Shown here: piece by piece, positions 20,635-32,275 of the stretch
Numbering within the stretch: position 1 is the first letter of the stretch
Layout of the letters: each line of letters begins with the position of its first letter
Source: Noviherbaspirillum pedocola
GTDB lineage: Bacteria; Pseudomonadota; Gammaproteobacteria; Burkholderiales; Burkholderiaceae_D
Direction: 5' to 3'
Length of the DNA stretch: 64,000 nucleotides
NCBI RefSeq assembly: GCF_016632335.1
Contig: NZ_JAEPBG010000002.1
Coordinates: 62,001-126,000 of the forward strand
Notes under the pieces: generated by a model
Told to the model about the DNA's origin: nothing
Databases searched by the model: none
Seen by the model: only the letters and a program-made list of their open reading frames with translations
Made by a program: the position numbers and the translations under genes

Positions 20635-20653
20635 TCGTCGCATTGGAAGAAAA

Positions 20654-22066
20654 TCAGGCTGGCAGAACCTTGCCCGGGTTCATCAGATTGTCCGGATCGA
20701 GCGCCCGCTTGATGGTGGCCATCAGCACGAGTTCGACGTCGGACTTGTACTGCCGGATCTCATCACGCTTCAGGGCGCCCAATCCATGCTCGGCCGAGAT
20801 CGAACCGAGATGCCGGTGCACGCTGTCGTGAACGACCTGGTTGACTTCGTGCTGCCGCCCGATGAATTCCACGTCGGACACGCCCAGCGGCGGCGAAACG
20901 TTGTAATGCAGATTGCCGTCGCCAAGATGCCCGAAGGTGACCATGCGGATGCCGGGAAAGGCCTGCTGCAGCAGGGCATCGGTTTCACGTATGAAGTCGC
21001 CGATGCGCGAAATCGGCACCGACACATCATGCTTGATGTTCTTGCCCTCATTGGCCTGGGCCAGCGGGATATGCTCGCGCAGGTCCCACAGCGCGCGCGA
21101 CTGGGCCAGTGATCCGGCCACCACCGCGTCCTGAATTCTGTTGGTCTCGAGCGCCTCGGTGATCAGGCTCTCAAACAGGCTCATCGCATGTTCCTCGGAC
21201 TCGCTGTCCGACAGCTCCAGCAGCACATACTGCGCATATGGTTGCGGGAAGGGCGGCTGCATCTGCGGGTAATGCTTGGCAACCAGTTCCAGGCAAAAGC
21301 GCGACATCAGTTCGAAGCCGGTCAGCGTGGCGCCGCATCGATCCTGCGCCAGCGTCAGCAGGGCCAGCGCATCGTCAGGCGAAGACATCGCCGCCAGCGC
21401 GGTGACCTTGGCCTTTGGTTGCGGGAACAACTTCAGCACCGCGCCGGTGATGATGCCGAGCGTGCCTTCCGAGCCGATGTACAGGTCGCGCAGGTCGTAG
21501 CCGGTATTGTCCTTGCGCAGTCCTCGCAGGCCATCCCAGATTTCGCCCTGCGCCGTCACGACTTCAAGCCCCAGGCAGAGCTCGCGCGCATTACCGTAGC
21601 GCAGCACGCCGGTGCCCCCAGCATTGCTGGCGAGATTGCCGCCGATAGTGCAGCTGCCTTCAGCGGCGAGGGACAGCGGAAACAGGCGCTCGGCTTCGGC
21701 CGCCGTGTTCTGTATCGTCGCCAGCACGCAGCCAGCATCGACAGTCATCGTGTTATTGACCGTATCGACCGCGCGGATGCGGTTCATGCGGCCGAGCGAC
21801 AGCACGACTTCATTGCCTGTGTCGTCTGGCACGCTGCCCAGCACCAGACCGGTGTTGCCGCCCTGCGGCACCATCGGCACGCCGAACTGCCGGCACAGAC
21901 GCACCAGCGCCGCCACTTCCTCGGTGCTTCCTGGCCGCAGCACTGCCAGCGCGCGGCCGGTGAAGCGACGGCGCCAATCCGTCAGATAGCCGGCCATGTC
22001 AGCCGCGTCGGTGATCACATGCGAGGCGCCGATGGTCTCGCGGCAAAGGTCGAGAAAATTATTCAT
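20654..22066 (-). CDS. FAD-linked 2-hydroxyacid dehydrogenase (GlcD/D2HGDH type)
   Basis: 470-residue flavoenzyme that oxidises a D-2-hydroxy acid to the keto acid. The PCMH-type FAD-binding domain (about 40-215) has the pyrophosphate loop VPQGGNTGLVLGSVPD and ASNAGGTGVLRYGNARE. The C-terminal FAD-oxidase domain has the metal/substrate motifs HLGDGNLHYNVSPP and SISAEHGLG. Overall it resembles D-2-hydroxyglutarate or D-lactate dehydrogenases more than glycolate oxidase GlcD; the substrate cannot be decided here. The start overlaps the upstream DUF2069 gene by 8 bases. Confidence 0.92.
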   Translation of the reverse strand: MNNFLDLCRETIGASHVITDAADMAGYLTDWRRRFTGRALAVLRPGSTEEVAALVRLCRQFGVPMVPQGGNTGLVLGSVPDDTGNEVVLSLGRMNRIRAVDTVNNTMTVDAGCVLATIQNTAAEAERLFPLSLAAEGSCTIGGNLASNAGGTGVLRYGNARELCLGLEVVTAQGEIWDGLRGLRKDNTGYDLRDLYIGSEGTLGIITGAVLKLFPQPKAKVTALAAMSSPDDALALLTLAQDRCGATLTGFELMSRFCLELVAKHYPQMQPPFPQPYAQYVLLELSDSESEEHAMSLFESLITEALETNRIQDAVVAGSLAQSRALWDLREHIPLAQANEGKNIKHDVSVPISRIGDFIRETDALLQQAFPGIRMVTFGHLGDGNLHYNVSPPLGVSDVEFIGRQHEVNQVVHDSVHRHLGSISAEHGLGALKRDEIRQYKSDVELVLMATIKRALDPDNLMNPGKVLPA

Positions 22067-22462
22067 TGACGGATTCCGAAGCTTTCTTGATGACTTGCCG
22101 CGCCAGCATCTTCGCCGCCCGCTTGTATGGGCGCAGATACAGCAGCGAGCAGACGAAGAAGATGCATACCAGCGCTACTTCGATCCAGGCCAGGATCGCC
22201 GACATGTCGCGGTCGGTGAGGCCGCGCACGACGCCTTCGGCCAGATAAAGCAGGATCAGCATCGACGACCATTGCAGCGTGTAGATGTCGCGTTTGAGGA
22301 TGCCGCGCAATGGCAGCAGCAGGGGCAGCACCTTCAGCGCCAGCCAGGAGCCGCCCGGACGCAGCGGCGCGAGCACGGTTTCCCAGGCGATGCACAGGGC
22401 GATCAGCGCGGCGAGGCTGGTCACTGCCCCAGCGTAGCAGAATCGTTGCATGCGGTTTTCCA

Positions 22463-22463
<1 letters not shown>
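22059..22463 (-). CDS. DUF2069 inner-membrane protein
   Basis: 134-residue membrane protein with about four hydrophobic helices (VTSLAALIALCIAWETVL, ALKVLPLLLPLRGIL, MLILLYLAEGVVRGLTD, ALVCIFFVCSLLYLRPYKRA). This is the DUF2069 pattern, including LPLLLPLRG and LYLRPYK. The function is unknown. Two ATGs are possible (22466, overlapping the wrbA-like stop as ATGA, and 22463); the second has better spacing from GAGG. Association with a WrbA-like gene is common in beta- and gammaproteobacteria. Confidence 0.88.
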
Positions 22464-24393
<1,930 letters not shown>

Positions 24394-24420
<27 letters not shown>

Positions 24421-25203
24421 CGCCTCCAGCACCGCATCCGGCTGTTCGGCCATCAACGCATGTCCGCTGCCTTCGATGCGGCAGGTGCGCGCGCCGGCGA
24501 TAGCTTTGCCCAGCCCGGCTGCGGCGCGCGGCGGCGTCATCATGTCGCGGCTGCCGAGCAGCAGCAGCGTCGGACAACGCACGGCTGCTGCGGCTGCCTC
24601 GCCGTTGCCGTAGGCATTGCAAACGCTGAAGTCGGTATGGAACAGATGGTCGGGCCCGCGCTGCGATACCTGCTGCATCAGTCGCCGCGAAGCGCCGATG
24701 ACGTTGAAGCCCGGGGCAGGGCAGGACGGCTTGGGCGACATCGTCGAATGCGACCAGATGTTGACCATGTCGATCGCGCGCGCTTCGTCGTGCAGGGCCG
24801 CATCGAGCAGCGCTTCGGAGACGCGCATCGGATAGGCAGTGCCAACCAGGGCCAGCCGCGCGACACGCTGGGGCGCAGAAGCCGCGGTTTCGAGCGCTGC
24901 CAGCGATCCCATGCTGTGTCCGATCAACATCGCACGTTCAACGCCAACGGCATCGAGCAGGCTTTGCAGCCAGGCGCTCATTGCCTCGATGCTCGTCAGC
25001 GCCGGTCCGGCACTTCTGCCATGCCCGGGAAAGTCCACGGCCAGCACGCCATAACCATGATGGGCGAAATAACGGGTCTGCAAGGCCCAGACCGAATGAT
25101 CATTTTGCGCGCCATGCACGAACACCACGGTCGGCAGGGAAGCATCGAAGCGTTTGCCGCCGGTGTAGCAATAGGCCTCGTTTCCATCGATACGCAGCAG
25201 CAT
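24394..25203 (-). CDS. Alpha/beta-hydrolase fold protein
   Basis: 269-residue serine hydrolase. The oxyanion loop VFVHGAQNDHSVW, the turn DFPGHGRS, the nucleophile elbow GHSMGS and a C-terminal His (IEGSGHALM) define the fold. There is no signal peptide, so it is cytoplasmic. The ATG at 25209 overlaps the metY stop (ATGA), but AAGGGAG favours the ATG at 25203. Coupling to metY suggests co-expression; the substrate is unknown. Confidence 0.9.
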
Positions 25204-25205
25204 GC

Positions 25206-26516
25206 TCATGCTCCCTTGCCGGCCGCCTTCAGGCCGCGCGCCAGGTCTTCGATCAGGTCGTCCGCATCTTCCAGTCCAACCGACAAGCGCATCGTGCCTT
25301 CGGTGATGCCGGCCGCGCGCAATTGCTCGGCGGGCACGCGGAAATGCGTGGTGGAGGCTGGATGAATCACCAGCGACTTCGCATCGCCGACATTGGCCAA
25401 GTGCGAGAACAATTGCAGTGCCTCGACGAAGCGCCGGCCCGCGGCGCGGTCGCCGCGCAGGCTGAAGGAAAACACTGCGCCGCAGCCGCGCGGCAACAGG
25501 CGCTGCGCCAGCGCATGGTCCGGATGCTCGGGCAGCTCGGGATAAGACACCGACTCGATCATGGCATGCGCGGCCAGGAACTCGACCACGCGGCGGGTAT
25601 TGGCCACATGCCGCTCCATGCGCAGCGGCAGCGTTTCGATGCCCTGCAGGATGGCGAAGGCATTGTGCGGGCTCATCACTGCGCCAAAGTCGCGCAGGCC
25701 TTCGCGGCGGGCGCGCAACGCGAAGGGCGCAACGCTCGACTCCTCGGAGAACACCATGCCGTGAAAGCCGTCATACGGTTCGCACAGTTCGCCGAAACGG
25801 CCGCTGGCCGCATGCGCTCGCTCCCAATCGAAAGTGCCGCCATCGACCAGCAAGCCGCCAACCGCGGTGCCGTGTCCGCACAGGAACTTGGTGGCCGAGT
25901 GAAACACCAGGTCCGCACCCAGTTCCAGCGGCTTCATCAGCCATGGCGTGGTGAAGGTGGAGTCGACCATCAATGGCAAATGATGCTCATGCGCGATCGC
26001 AGCCACCGTCGGCACGTCGAGCACATCGAGCCCTGGGTTGCCAAGCGTCTCGGCGAACAGGACCTTCGTTTCAGGACGGATCGCGGCGCGCCAGGCATCG
26101 GGATCGCGCGGATCGACAAACGTCGTTTCGATGCCGAAGCGCTTCATGGTGTAGGCCAGCAGATTCTGCGAGCCGCCATACAGCGCGCGCGAGGCGACCA
26201 CGTGTGATCCGGCGCCGGCAATCGTTGCCAGTCCGAGATGCAGCGCCGCCTGGCCGCTGGCTACCGCGATGCCGGCTGCGCCGCCTTCGAGTGCGGCGAT
26301 GCGTTCCTCCAGTACCGCGTTGGTCGGATTCGAGATGCGCGAATACACATGGCCCGAACGTTCCATGTTGAAAAGCGAGGCCGCATGATCCGAATCCTGG
26401 AATACATAGGAAGTGGTGAAATGAATGGGAGTGGCGCGCGCGCCGGTGGCGGGATCGGGCGCGGCGCCGGCATGCAGCGCCAGCGTGTCGAAGCCCGGAT
26501 AGCGGGGTTGGCTCAT
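25206..26516 (-). CDS. metY: O-acetylhomoserine aminocarboxypropyltransferase (MetY)
   Basis: PLP enzyme that makes homocysteine from O-acetylhomoserine and sulfide. Its 436-aa length and the start FDTLALHAGAAPDPATGARATPI are typical of MetY, which is longer than MetZ or MetB. The PLP-phosphate motif YSRISNPTNAVLEER and the Schiff-base lysine in HSATKFLCGHGT are visible. O-succinylhomoserine use cannot be excluded. It is followed directly by the hydrolase gene. Confidence 0.93.
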   Translation of the reverse strand: MSQPRYPGFDTLALHAGAAPDPATGARATPIHFTTSYVFQDSDHAASLFNMERSGHVYSRISNPTNAVLEERIAALEGGAAGIAVASGQAALHLGLATIAGAGSHVVASRALYGGSQNLLAYTMKRFGIETTFVDPRDPDAWRAAIRPETKVLFAETLGNPGLDVLDVPTVAAIAHEHHLPLMVDSTFTTPWLMKPLELGADLVFHSATKFLCGHGTAVGGLLVDGGTFDWERAHAASGRFGELCEPYDGFHGMVFSEESSVAPFALRARREGLRDFGAVMSPHNAFAILQGIETLPLRMERHVANTRRVVEFLAAHAMIESVSYPELPEHPDHALAQRLLPRGCGAVFSFSLRGDRAAGRRFVEALQLFSHLANVGDAKSLVIHPASTTHFRVPAEQLRAAGITEGTMRLSVGLEDADDLIEDLARGLKAAGKGA

Positions 26517-26643
26517 GGCAGGGTTTGTCTCCTCATTGATTGCGCTACATTCTAGAGCGGATCGTTGCCGGCTTCGCGCTGGATTTTTGATAACGCATCA
26601 GCTACATTGCGCGGAGGCAGAACAACAACGGCTAGGGTGGGAC

Positions 26644-27090
26644 ATGAAAGTATCTGAAATCCTCAAGGTCAAGGGAGACATCCTGTACACGGTGACTCCG
26701 GAGACGCCGATCAGCGAAGCGGTCGCGACGATGGCCGAAAGGGATATCGGTTCGGTAGTCGTGATGGAATTCGGCGAGCTGGTCGGCATGCTGACCTTCC
26801 GTGAGGTCGTCAAGGCAGTGCATACAAATGGCGGCCAGATCGGCGCCGGCACGGTACGCAGGTACATGGACGACCATCCGATCACGATTACGCCCGAAAC
26901 CGACATCAATGAAGTGCGCCGCCTGATGCTGGAACGTCATGCGCGTTATGTGCCGGTGGTGGATGCGAAGACGCTGTTCGGCGTGATCTCCTTCTACGAC
27001 GTGGCCAAGGCGGTGTTCGAGGCGCAGAGTTTTGAGAACCGCATGCTCAAGGCTTATATCCGCGACTGGCCCGAGGCCGCAGAGGAATAA
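26644..27090 (+). CDS. Two-CBS-domain protein
   Basis: 148-residue protein made of a CBS pair: VTPETPISEAVATMAERDIGSVVVME...VGMLTFREVV for the first domain and ITPETDINEVRRLMLERHARYVPVVD...FGVISFYDVAK for the second. CBS pairs bind adenine nucleotides and regulate partners. AGGGTGGG lies 3-10 bases before the ATG. It stands alone between metY and the flavoprotein and is followed by a strong terminator. Confidence 0.92.
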   Translation: MKVSEILKVKGDILYTVTPETPISEAVATMAERDIGSVVVMEFGELVGMLTFREVVKAVHTNGGQIGAGTVRRYMDDHPITITPETDINEVRRLMLERHARYVPVVDAKTLFGVISFYDVAKAVFEAQSFENRMLKAYIRDWPEAAEE

Positions 27091-27126
27091 GGGATAGGCG
27101 AGCGCACCCCGATGCGGCAAGCGAAG

Positions 27127-27162
27127 AGCCGTTCATGGCGATAAGGCCATGAACGGCTTTTT
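27127..27162 (+). terminator. Rho-independent terminator after the CBS gene
   Basis: A 13-bp perfect stem (27127-27139/27146-27158) with GATAAG loop, then a run of T. Confidence 0.92.
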
Positions 27163-27214
27163 CATGTCCGCGCATTTTTCAGCGTAGGTCATCATTCAAA
27201 CGAGTCCGATCACC

Positions 27215-28210
27215 ATGCACATTGCCATCATCGGCGCCGGCCTTGCCGGCCTTTCCTGCGCGCGCGAACTCCTGGTTGCGCGCCACACCGTCACCGTTTA
27301 CGAAAAACATGAAGACGCCGGCGGCCGCACCCGCACCTGCCAGACCGAGCTCGGCGGCTTCGACTTCGGGGCGCAGTACTTCACCGCGCAAAGCGAGGCC
27401 TTCAGCAAGCGGGTGAATGCCTGGCGCAAGGCCGGCTGGGCCGCGCCGTGGAGCGGCAAGCTGGTGGCTATCGGCGCTGACGGCACGCAGCCCGCCGGGC
27501 GTGGTCAGCAGCGCCTGGTGGCGGTGCCCGGCATGGGCGCGCTGGCGCAGCAGCTTGCGCTGGCAGTCGATGTGCGCAAGGGGCAGCGGGTGAATGCGAT
27601 CCGTCCGCATGGCAATCAATGGCTGCTGAAGATCGAGTCCGATACCGTGGCTATCGAAGCCAGCGCCGGTCCTTTCGATGCGGTGATCCTGGCCATGCCT
27701 GCAGACCAGGCCGCGTTGCTGACGAACGAGCCGGCGCCGGAACTTGCGGCACAGGCGGCCCAGATCCGCATGGCGCCGTGCTGGTCGCTGATGCTGGCGT
27801 TCTCCGAGCCGCTGGGCTTGCGTTACGATGGCGCCTGGCTCGAAGGCGGGCGGTTGTCCTGGATCGCGCAGGACGCTTCCAAGCCGCAGCGACGCCCCGG
27901 TGAACACTGGGTCGCCCATGCCAGCGCGGCATGGAGCGAGGAACATCTGATGGAAGACCCGGAACGGGCGAAGGAAAAGCTGCTGCGCGCCTTTCATGAC
28001 GCCACCGGCACGGCGGTGCAGCCGGTGCATGCGGCAGTGCATCGCTGGCCGTATGCGCAGGCGCAGCAGACCTTGCCGGGGTCCTTCCTGTGGGACCGCG
28101 CGCGCCGCATCGGCGCCTGCGGCGACTGGTTCGATTGTGGCCTCGAGGGCGCGGGGAGAATAGAAAACGCCTGTCTGTCGGGGGTGGCGCTCGCGGGCGC
28201 CATCGATTGA
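27215..28210 (+). CDS. Renalase-like FAD/NAD(P)-binding amine oxidoreductase
   Basis: 331 aa. The N-terminal Rossmann fold has the dinucleotide motif IIGAGLAGLSCARELL, then VYEKHEDAGGRTRT, where an acidic residue binds the FAD ribose. The region FDFGAQYFTA and the C-terminal GACGDWFDCGLEGAGRIENACLSG are characteristic of the bacterial renalase-like family. Family members oxidise aberrant reduced nicotinamides or amines; the actual substrate is unknown. The ribosome site is weak. Confidence 0.88.
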   Translation: MHIAIIGAGLAGLSCARELLVARHTVTVYEKHEDAGGRTRTCQTELGGFDFGAQYFTAQSEAFSKRVNAWRKAGWAAPWSGKLVAIGADGTQPAGRGQQRLVAVPGMGALAQQLALAVDVRKGQRVNAIRPHGNQWLLKIESDTVAIEASAGPFDAVILAMPADQAALLTNEPAPELAAQAAQIRMAPCWSLMLAFSEPLGLRYDGAWLEGGRLSWIAQDASKPQRRPGEHWVAHASAAWSEEHLMEDPERAKEKLLRAFHDATGTAVQPVHAAVHRWPYAQAQQTLPGSFLWDRARRIGACGDWFDCGLEGAGRIENACLSGVALAGAID

Positions 28211-28231
28211 GCGCATAGCAGTTGTCTTATG

Positions 28232-28263
28232 GCGCCCTGTCCCGCAAGCGCGGGGCAGGGCGC
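28232..28263 (+). other. 14-bp hairpin just before the fusion gene
   Basis: Arms at 28232-28245 and 28250-28263 with AAGC loop and one G-U pair. It ends 13 bases before the next start codon, which has no clear Shine-Dalgarno. No T-run follows, so it may act on the mRNA rather than as a terminator. Confidence 0.45.
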
Positions 28264-28276
28264 TATCCATATCGAC

Positions 28277-30166
28277 ATGAAAAAACACACCAGCCAGTTT
28301 GCCCTGCTGCGTCAGCGCCGCTTCGCGCCATTCTTCTGGACGCAGTTCCTCGGCGCCTTCAATGACAATGTCTTCAAGACCGCGCTGCTGACCATCCTCA
28401 CCTTTGACGCCGCGCGCTGGACCTCGGCCGACCCCAGTCTGCTCAACAACCTGATCCCCGGCCTGTTCATCCTGCCCTTCCTGCTGTTCTCGGCCACCGC
28501 CGGGCAATTGGCCGACAAGTTCGAAAAAGCAGGCCTTACCCGCGCAGTGAAGCTGCTGGAAATCGCGATCATGGTGGTGGCGGCGTTCGGCTGGATGAGC
28601 CATCAGTTGTGGCTGCTGGTTGCGGCCGTGGTCGGCATGGGCCTGCACTCGACGATCTTCGGGCCGGTGAAGTATGCGTATCTGCCACAGCAGTTGCGGC
28701 CCGAGGAACTGGTCGGCGGCAATGGCGTCATCGAGATGGGCACCTTTGTCGGCATCCTGCTCGGCGAGGTGCTGGGCGCGATGCTGGTGCTGCATGAACC
28801 CTGGGGCGTACAGCTGGTAGCTGGCGGCACCATCGCCATCGCCGTGCTTGGCTGGCTCTGCAGCCGCGGCGTGCCGATCACGCCGGCGCCTGCGCCGCTG
28901 CTCAGGATCGACTGGAATCCGCTGACCGAGACCCTGCGCAACATCTCGGAGGTGCGGCGCAACCGCACCGTGTTCCTGTCCGTGCTCGGCAATTCCTGGT
29001 TCTGGTTCTATGGCGCGCTGCTGCTGGCGCAGTTCCCGCTGTATGCGAAGCGGGTGCTGCACGGAGACCATGGCGTATTCGTGCTGCTCCTGACCGTGTT
29101 CTCGCTCGGCATCGGCGCCGGCTCGCTGCTGTGCGAGCGCATGTCCGGGCGCAAGATCGAGATCGGCCTGGTGCCATTTGGTTCGATCGGCCTCACCGTG
29201 TTCGGCATCGACCTGTTCCTGGCCAGCCTCGGCTATGTCGATGCGGGCGAGGTCGGCGTGTCGGGTTTTCTCGCGCGGCATGGCAGCCTGCGCATTCTGT
29301 TCGACTGCGTGATGATCGGCATGTTTGGCGGCTTCTACATCGTGCCGCTGTTTGCGCTGATCCAGACGCGCAGCGATCCGGCCCATCTGTCGCGCACCAT
29401 CGCCGGGATGAACATCCTGAACGCGCTGTTCATGGTCGCCGCGGCACTGGTGGCGATGCTGCTGCTCGGCGCGGGTCTGACGATTCCGCAGCTGTTCCTG
29501 GTGACCGCGCTGATGAATGCCGCGGTCACGGTCTACATCTTCCTGCTGGTGCCGGAATTCCTGCTGCGCTTTGTCGCATGGATGCTGATCCACACGGTGC
29601 ACCGGGTAGAGGCCATCGATGCCGAGCGCATACCGGAAGAGGGCGCGGCGGTGCTGGTCTGCAATCATGTGTCCTATGTCGATGCGCTGGTGATCATGGC
29701 GGCAAGTCCGCGACCGATCCGTTTCGTGATGGACCATCGCATCTTCAAGACGCCGGTCGTGTCCTGGCTGTTTCGCGCGGGCGGCGCGATTCCGATTGCG
29801 CCGGCGAAGGAAGATCCACAGCTGATGGAACGGGCGTATGAACGCATCGCGCAAGCGCTGGCGGCCGAAGAGCTTGTCTGCATTTTCCCGGAGGGCAAGC
29901 TCACGCGTGATGGCGAGGTTGATGTTTTCCGTAGCGGCGTGCAGAAAATCCTCGTACGTACACCGGTGCCGGTGATACCGATGGCGCTGCGCGGCCTGTG
30001 GGGCAGCCTGTGGAGCCGCAGTCCGGGGAATCCGTTTGAACGCGCTTTCCGCCGCGGACCATGGTCGCGGCTGGCGCTGGCGGTCGGCGAACCCTTGTCG
30101 CCGGCACAGGCAACGCCCGAGCTGCTGCGCCAGATGGTGCTACGCCTGCGCGGCGACTGGAAATAA
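28277..30166 (+). CDS. MFS transporter fused to 1-acylglycerophosphate acyltransferase (LplT-PlsC type)
   Basis: 629-residue fusion. Residues ~1-420 form a 12-helix MFS module resembling the lysophospholipid flippase LplT (FWTQFLGAFNDNVFKTAL at the N-terminus). Residues ~435-629 are a PlsC acyltransferase with H-X4-D as His464/Asp469 in NHVSYVD and the second motif FPEGKLTRDG. It probably imports and re-acylates lysophospholipids at the inner membrane. Unlike E. coli Aas it has no AMP-binding acyl-ACP synthetase domain. The start MKKHTSQFALL was chosen over an upstream in-frame ATG because it lies beyond the hairpin and gives a family-like N-terminus. Confidence 0.9.
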   Translation: MKKHTSQFALLRQRRFAPFFWTQFLGAFNDNVFKTALLTILTFDAARWTSADPSLLNNLIPGLFILPFLLFSATAGQLADKFEKAGLTRAVKLLEIAIMVVAAFGWMSHQLWLLVAAVVGMGLHSTIFGPVKYAYLPQQLRPEELVGGNGVIEMGTFVGILLGEVLGAMLVLHEPWGVQLVAGGTIAIAVLGWLCSRGVPITPAPAPLLRIDWNPLTETLRNISEVRRNRTVFLSVLGNSWFWFYGALLLAQFPLYAKRVLHGDHGVFVLLLTVFSLGIGAGSLLCERMSGRKIEIGLVPFGSIGLTVFGIDLFLASLGYVDAGEVGVSGFLARHGSLRILFDCVMIGMFGGFYIVPLFALIQTRSDPAHLSRTIAGMNILNALFMVAAALVAMLLLGAGLTIPQLFLVTALMNAAVTVYIFLLVPEFLLRFVAWMLIHTVHRVEAIDAERIPEEGAAVLVCNHVSYVDALVIMAASPRPIRFVMDHRIFKTPVVSWLFRAGGAIPIAPAKEDPQLMERAYERIAQALAAEELVCIFPEGKLTRDGEVDVFRSGVQKILVRTPVPVIPMALRGLWGSLWSRSPGNPFERAFRRGPWSRLALAVGEPLSPAQATPELLRQMVLRLRGDWK

Positions 30167-30185
30167 ACAAGGCGGAGCGCGCTGG

Positions 30186-30191
30186 TAGAAT
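30186..30191 (+). promoter_or_regulatory. Candidate -10 element of aroC
   Basis: TAGAAT with a GC-containing discriminator, 35 bases before the aroC ATG. No strong -35 is seen. Confidence 0.4.
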
Positions 30192-30226
30192 GTCCGCCTT
30201 TCGCGCACTCTCCTTCCTCCGACATC

Positions 30227-31333
30227 ATGGCTGGCAATACCTTCGGCACTCTCTTCACCGTCACCACCTTCGGCGAATCGCATGGCCCCGCGATCGGCTG
30301 CGTGATCGATGGCTGCCCGCCGGGCTTGAGCCTGTCCGAGGCCGATATCCAGCCCGAGCTCGATCGCAGAAAGCCGGGCACCTCGCGCCATGTGACCCAG
30401 CGCAAGGAGCCGGACACGGTGGAAATCCTGTCCGGCGTCTATGAAGGCAAGACCACCGGCACGCCGATCGCGCTGATGATCAGGAACCAGGACCAGCGCA
30501 GCCACGATTACGGCAATATCCTCGACACCTTCCGCCCCGGCCATGCCGATTACACCTATTGGCAGAAATACGGCATCCGCGATCCGCGCGGCGGCGGACG
30601 CTCTTCCGCGCGGCTGACCGCGCCGGTCGTCGGCGCCGCGGCGATCGCGAAGAAATGGCTGAAGGAAAAGTACGGCACCGAATTCATCGGTTGCATGAGC
30701 CAGCTCGGCGAGATCGCGATTCCCTTCGTCGGCTGGGAGCATGTGCCGAACAATCCGTTCTTCGCTGCCAATCCGGACATCATTCCCGAACTGGAAGCCT
30801 ACATGGACGGGCTGCGCAAGGCCGGCGATTCCTGCGGCGCGCGCATCGACGTGGTGGCCCGCAATGTGCCGGTCGGATTGGGCGAGCCGCTGTACGACAA
30901 GCTCGACGCCGACATCGCCTACGCAATGATGGGCATCAATGCGGTCAAGGGCGTGGAGATCGGCGCCGGTTTCCGCTCGGTGGCGCAAAAGGGCACCGAG
31001 CATGGCGACGAACTCACGCCGCAGGGCTTCTCCAGCAACAATGCCGGCGGCGTGCTCGGCGGCATCTCCACCGGGCAGGACATCACGGTATCGATCGCCA
31101 TCAAGCCGACGTCGAGCATACGCACGCCGCGCCAGTCCATCGACCGTGCCGGCAATCCGGCCACCGTGGAAACCTTCGGCCGCCACGATCCCTGCGTCGG
31201 CATCCGTGCCACGCCGATCGCCGAGGCGATGCTGGCGCTGGTGCTGATGGACCATGCGCTGCGCCACCGGGCGCAATGCGGCGACGTGCATGTCGATACG
31301 CCGCAGATTCCCGCGCGCGCGGCGCAAGGCTGA
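30227..31333 (+). CDS. aroC: Chorismate synthase
   Basis: Last enzyme of the shikimate pathway; it converts EPSP to chorismate with reduced FMN. All three family signatures are visible: [18 protein letters not shown] near the N-terminus, the FMN-binding region [20 protein letters not shown], and [17 protein letters not shown]. The length of 368 aa is normal. It supplies the TrpFBA branch encoded 10 kb downstream. Confidence 0.98.
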   Translation: MAGNTFGTLFTVTTFGESHGPAIGCVIDGCPPGLSLSEADIQPELDRRKPGTSRHVTQRKEPDTVEILSGVYEGKTTGTPIALMIRNQDQRSHDYGNILDTFRPGHADYTYWQKYGIRDPRGGGRSSARLTAPVVGAAAIAKKWLKEKYGTEFIGCMSQLGEIAIPFVGWEHVPNNPFFAANPDIIPELEAYMDGLRKAGDSCGARIDVVARNVPVGLGEPLYDKLDADIAYAMMGINAVKGVEIGAGFRSVAQKGTEHGDELTPQGFSSNNAGGVLGGISTGQDITVSIAIKPTSSIRTPRQSIDRAGNPATVETFGRHDPCVGIRATPIAEAMLALVLMDHALRHRAQCGDVHVDTPQIPARAAQG

Positions 31334-31400
31334 GCCGAGAGCTTGCGACGCAAATCGCGCTGAAGCTATGCTGTGGGCCCGTTCATTCCACGAGCTCACG

Positions 31401-32234
31401 ATGCGTTCCATCCCGTTCCGGCGCGGCCTGCGCGCCGCCTTCCTCGCCATGCTGCTGCCGGCGCTGTTCGCCTGCGAAACCGTCAACACCACGCAGGGCG
31501 GCGCCATCGGCCTGAACCGTCCCCAGCGCATGCTGATTTCCTCGCAGGAGATGGTGCAGGCGGCCAATACCGAATATGCGCAGCTGATTCAGCAGGCGCG
31601 GCAGAAGGGCGAGCTGAACCGCAATCCGGCGCAGCTGGCGCGCATACGCAGCATTTCCGAACGACTCATTCCACAGACTGCGGTGTTCCGCCCCGATGCC
31701 CGCGGCTGGAATTGGGAGGTCAATGTCCTGAGCGCGCAGGAGGTCAACGCCTGGTGCATGCCGGGCGGCAAGATCGCGGTCTATACCGGCCTGCTCGACA
31801 AGATCCAGCCCACGGATGACGAGCTTGCCGCGGTGCTCGGCCACGAGATCGCGCATGCGCTGCGCGAGCATGCGCGCGAGCGCGCGTCCGAGCAGGCGGT
31901 CGCGGGCATGGGCATTTCCATTCTTGCCGCGGTCGTCGGCGCCGGCGATGCCGGCCAGAAGGGCATGGAGTACGCCTATCAGGGCCTGCGCGGACTGCCG
32001 AATTCACGCTCGCAGGAAACCGAGGCCGACCGCATCGGCGTCGAACTTGCGGCGCGCGCCGGCTACGATCCGCGCGCGGCAATCAGCCTGTGGCAGAAGA
32101 TGGCGAACGTCGGCGGCGGCGAGCCGATTGCCTTTCTTTCCACCCACCCGAGCGCCGGCGATCGGATGCAGGACTTGTCGGCCTACAGCCAACGGGTGAT
32201 GCCGCAATACGAGGCGGCGCGGCAGCGGCGTTGA
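31401..32234 (+). CDS. M48 family metalloprotease lipoprotein
   Basis: 277-residue zinc protease of the periplasmic/outer-membrane quality-control type (LoiP/BepA-like). The lipobox LFAC places the lipidated Cys at residue 25. The zinc motif HEIAH is at 148-152, with the third ligand in SQETEADRIG. WCMPGGKIAVYTGLL is a family hallmark. There is no TPR tail as in BepA, so it is closer to LoiP/YcaL. An ATG at 31368 would extend the n-region; 31401 gives the cleaner signal peptide. Confidence 0.9.
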   Translation: MRSIPFRRGLRAAFLAMLLPALFACETVNTTQGGAIGLNRPQRMLISSQEMVQAANTEYAQLIQQARQKGELNRNPAQLARIRSISERLIPQTAVFRPDARGWNWEVNVLSAQEVNAWCMPGGKIAVYTGLLDKIQPTDDELAAVLGHEIAHALREHARERASEQAVAGMGISILAAVVGAGDAGQKGMEYAYQGLRGLPNSRSQETEADRIGVELAARAGYDPRAAISLWQKMANVGGGEPIAFLSTHPSAGDRMQDLSAYSQRVMPQYEAARQRR

Positions 32235-32275
32235 AAGCGGCGGAAGTCCGGAAATCGAACCGCTGCGGTCTATGG

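Noticed and set aside
27179-29854. 891-codon minus-strand open frame
   Set aside because: Antisense to the renalase-like and LplT-PlsC genes; composition dominated by Gln/His/Arg/Asp and no domain.
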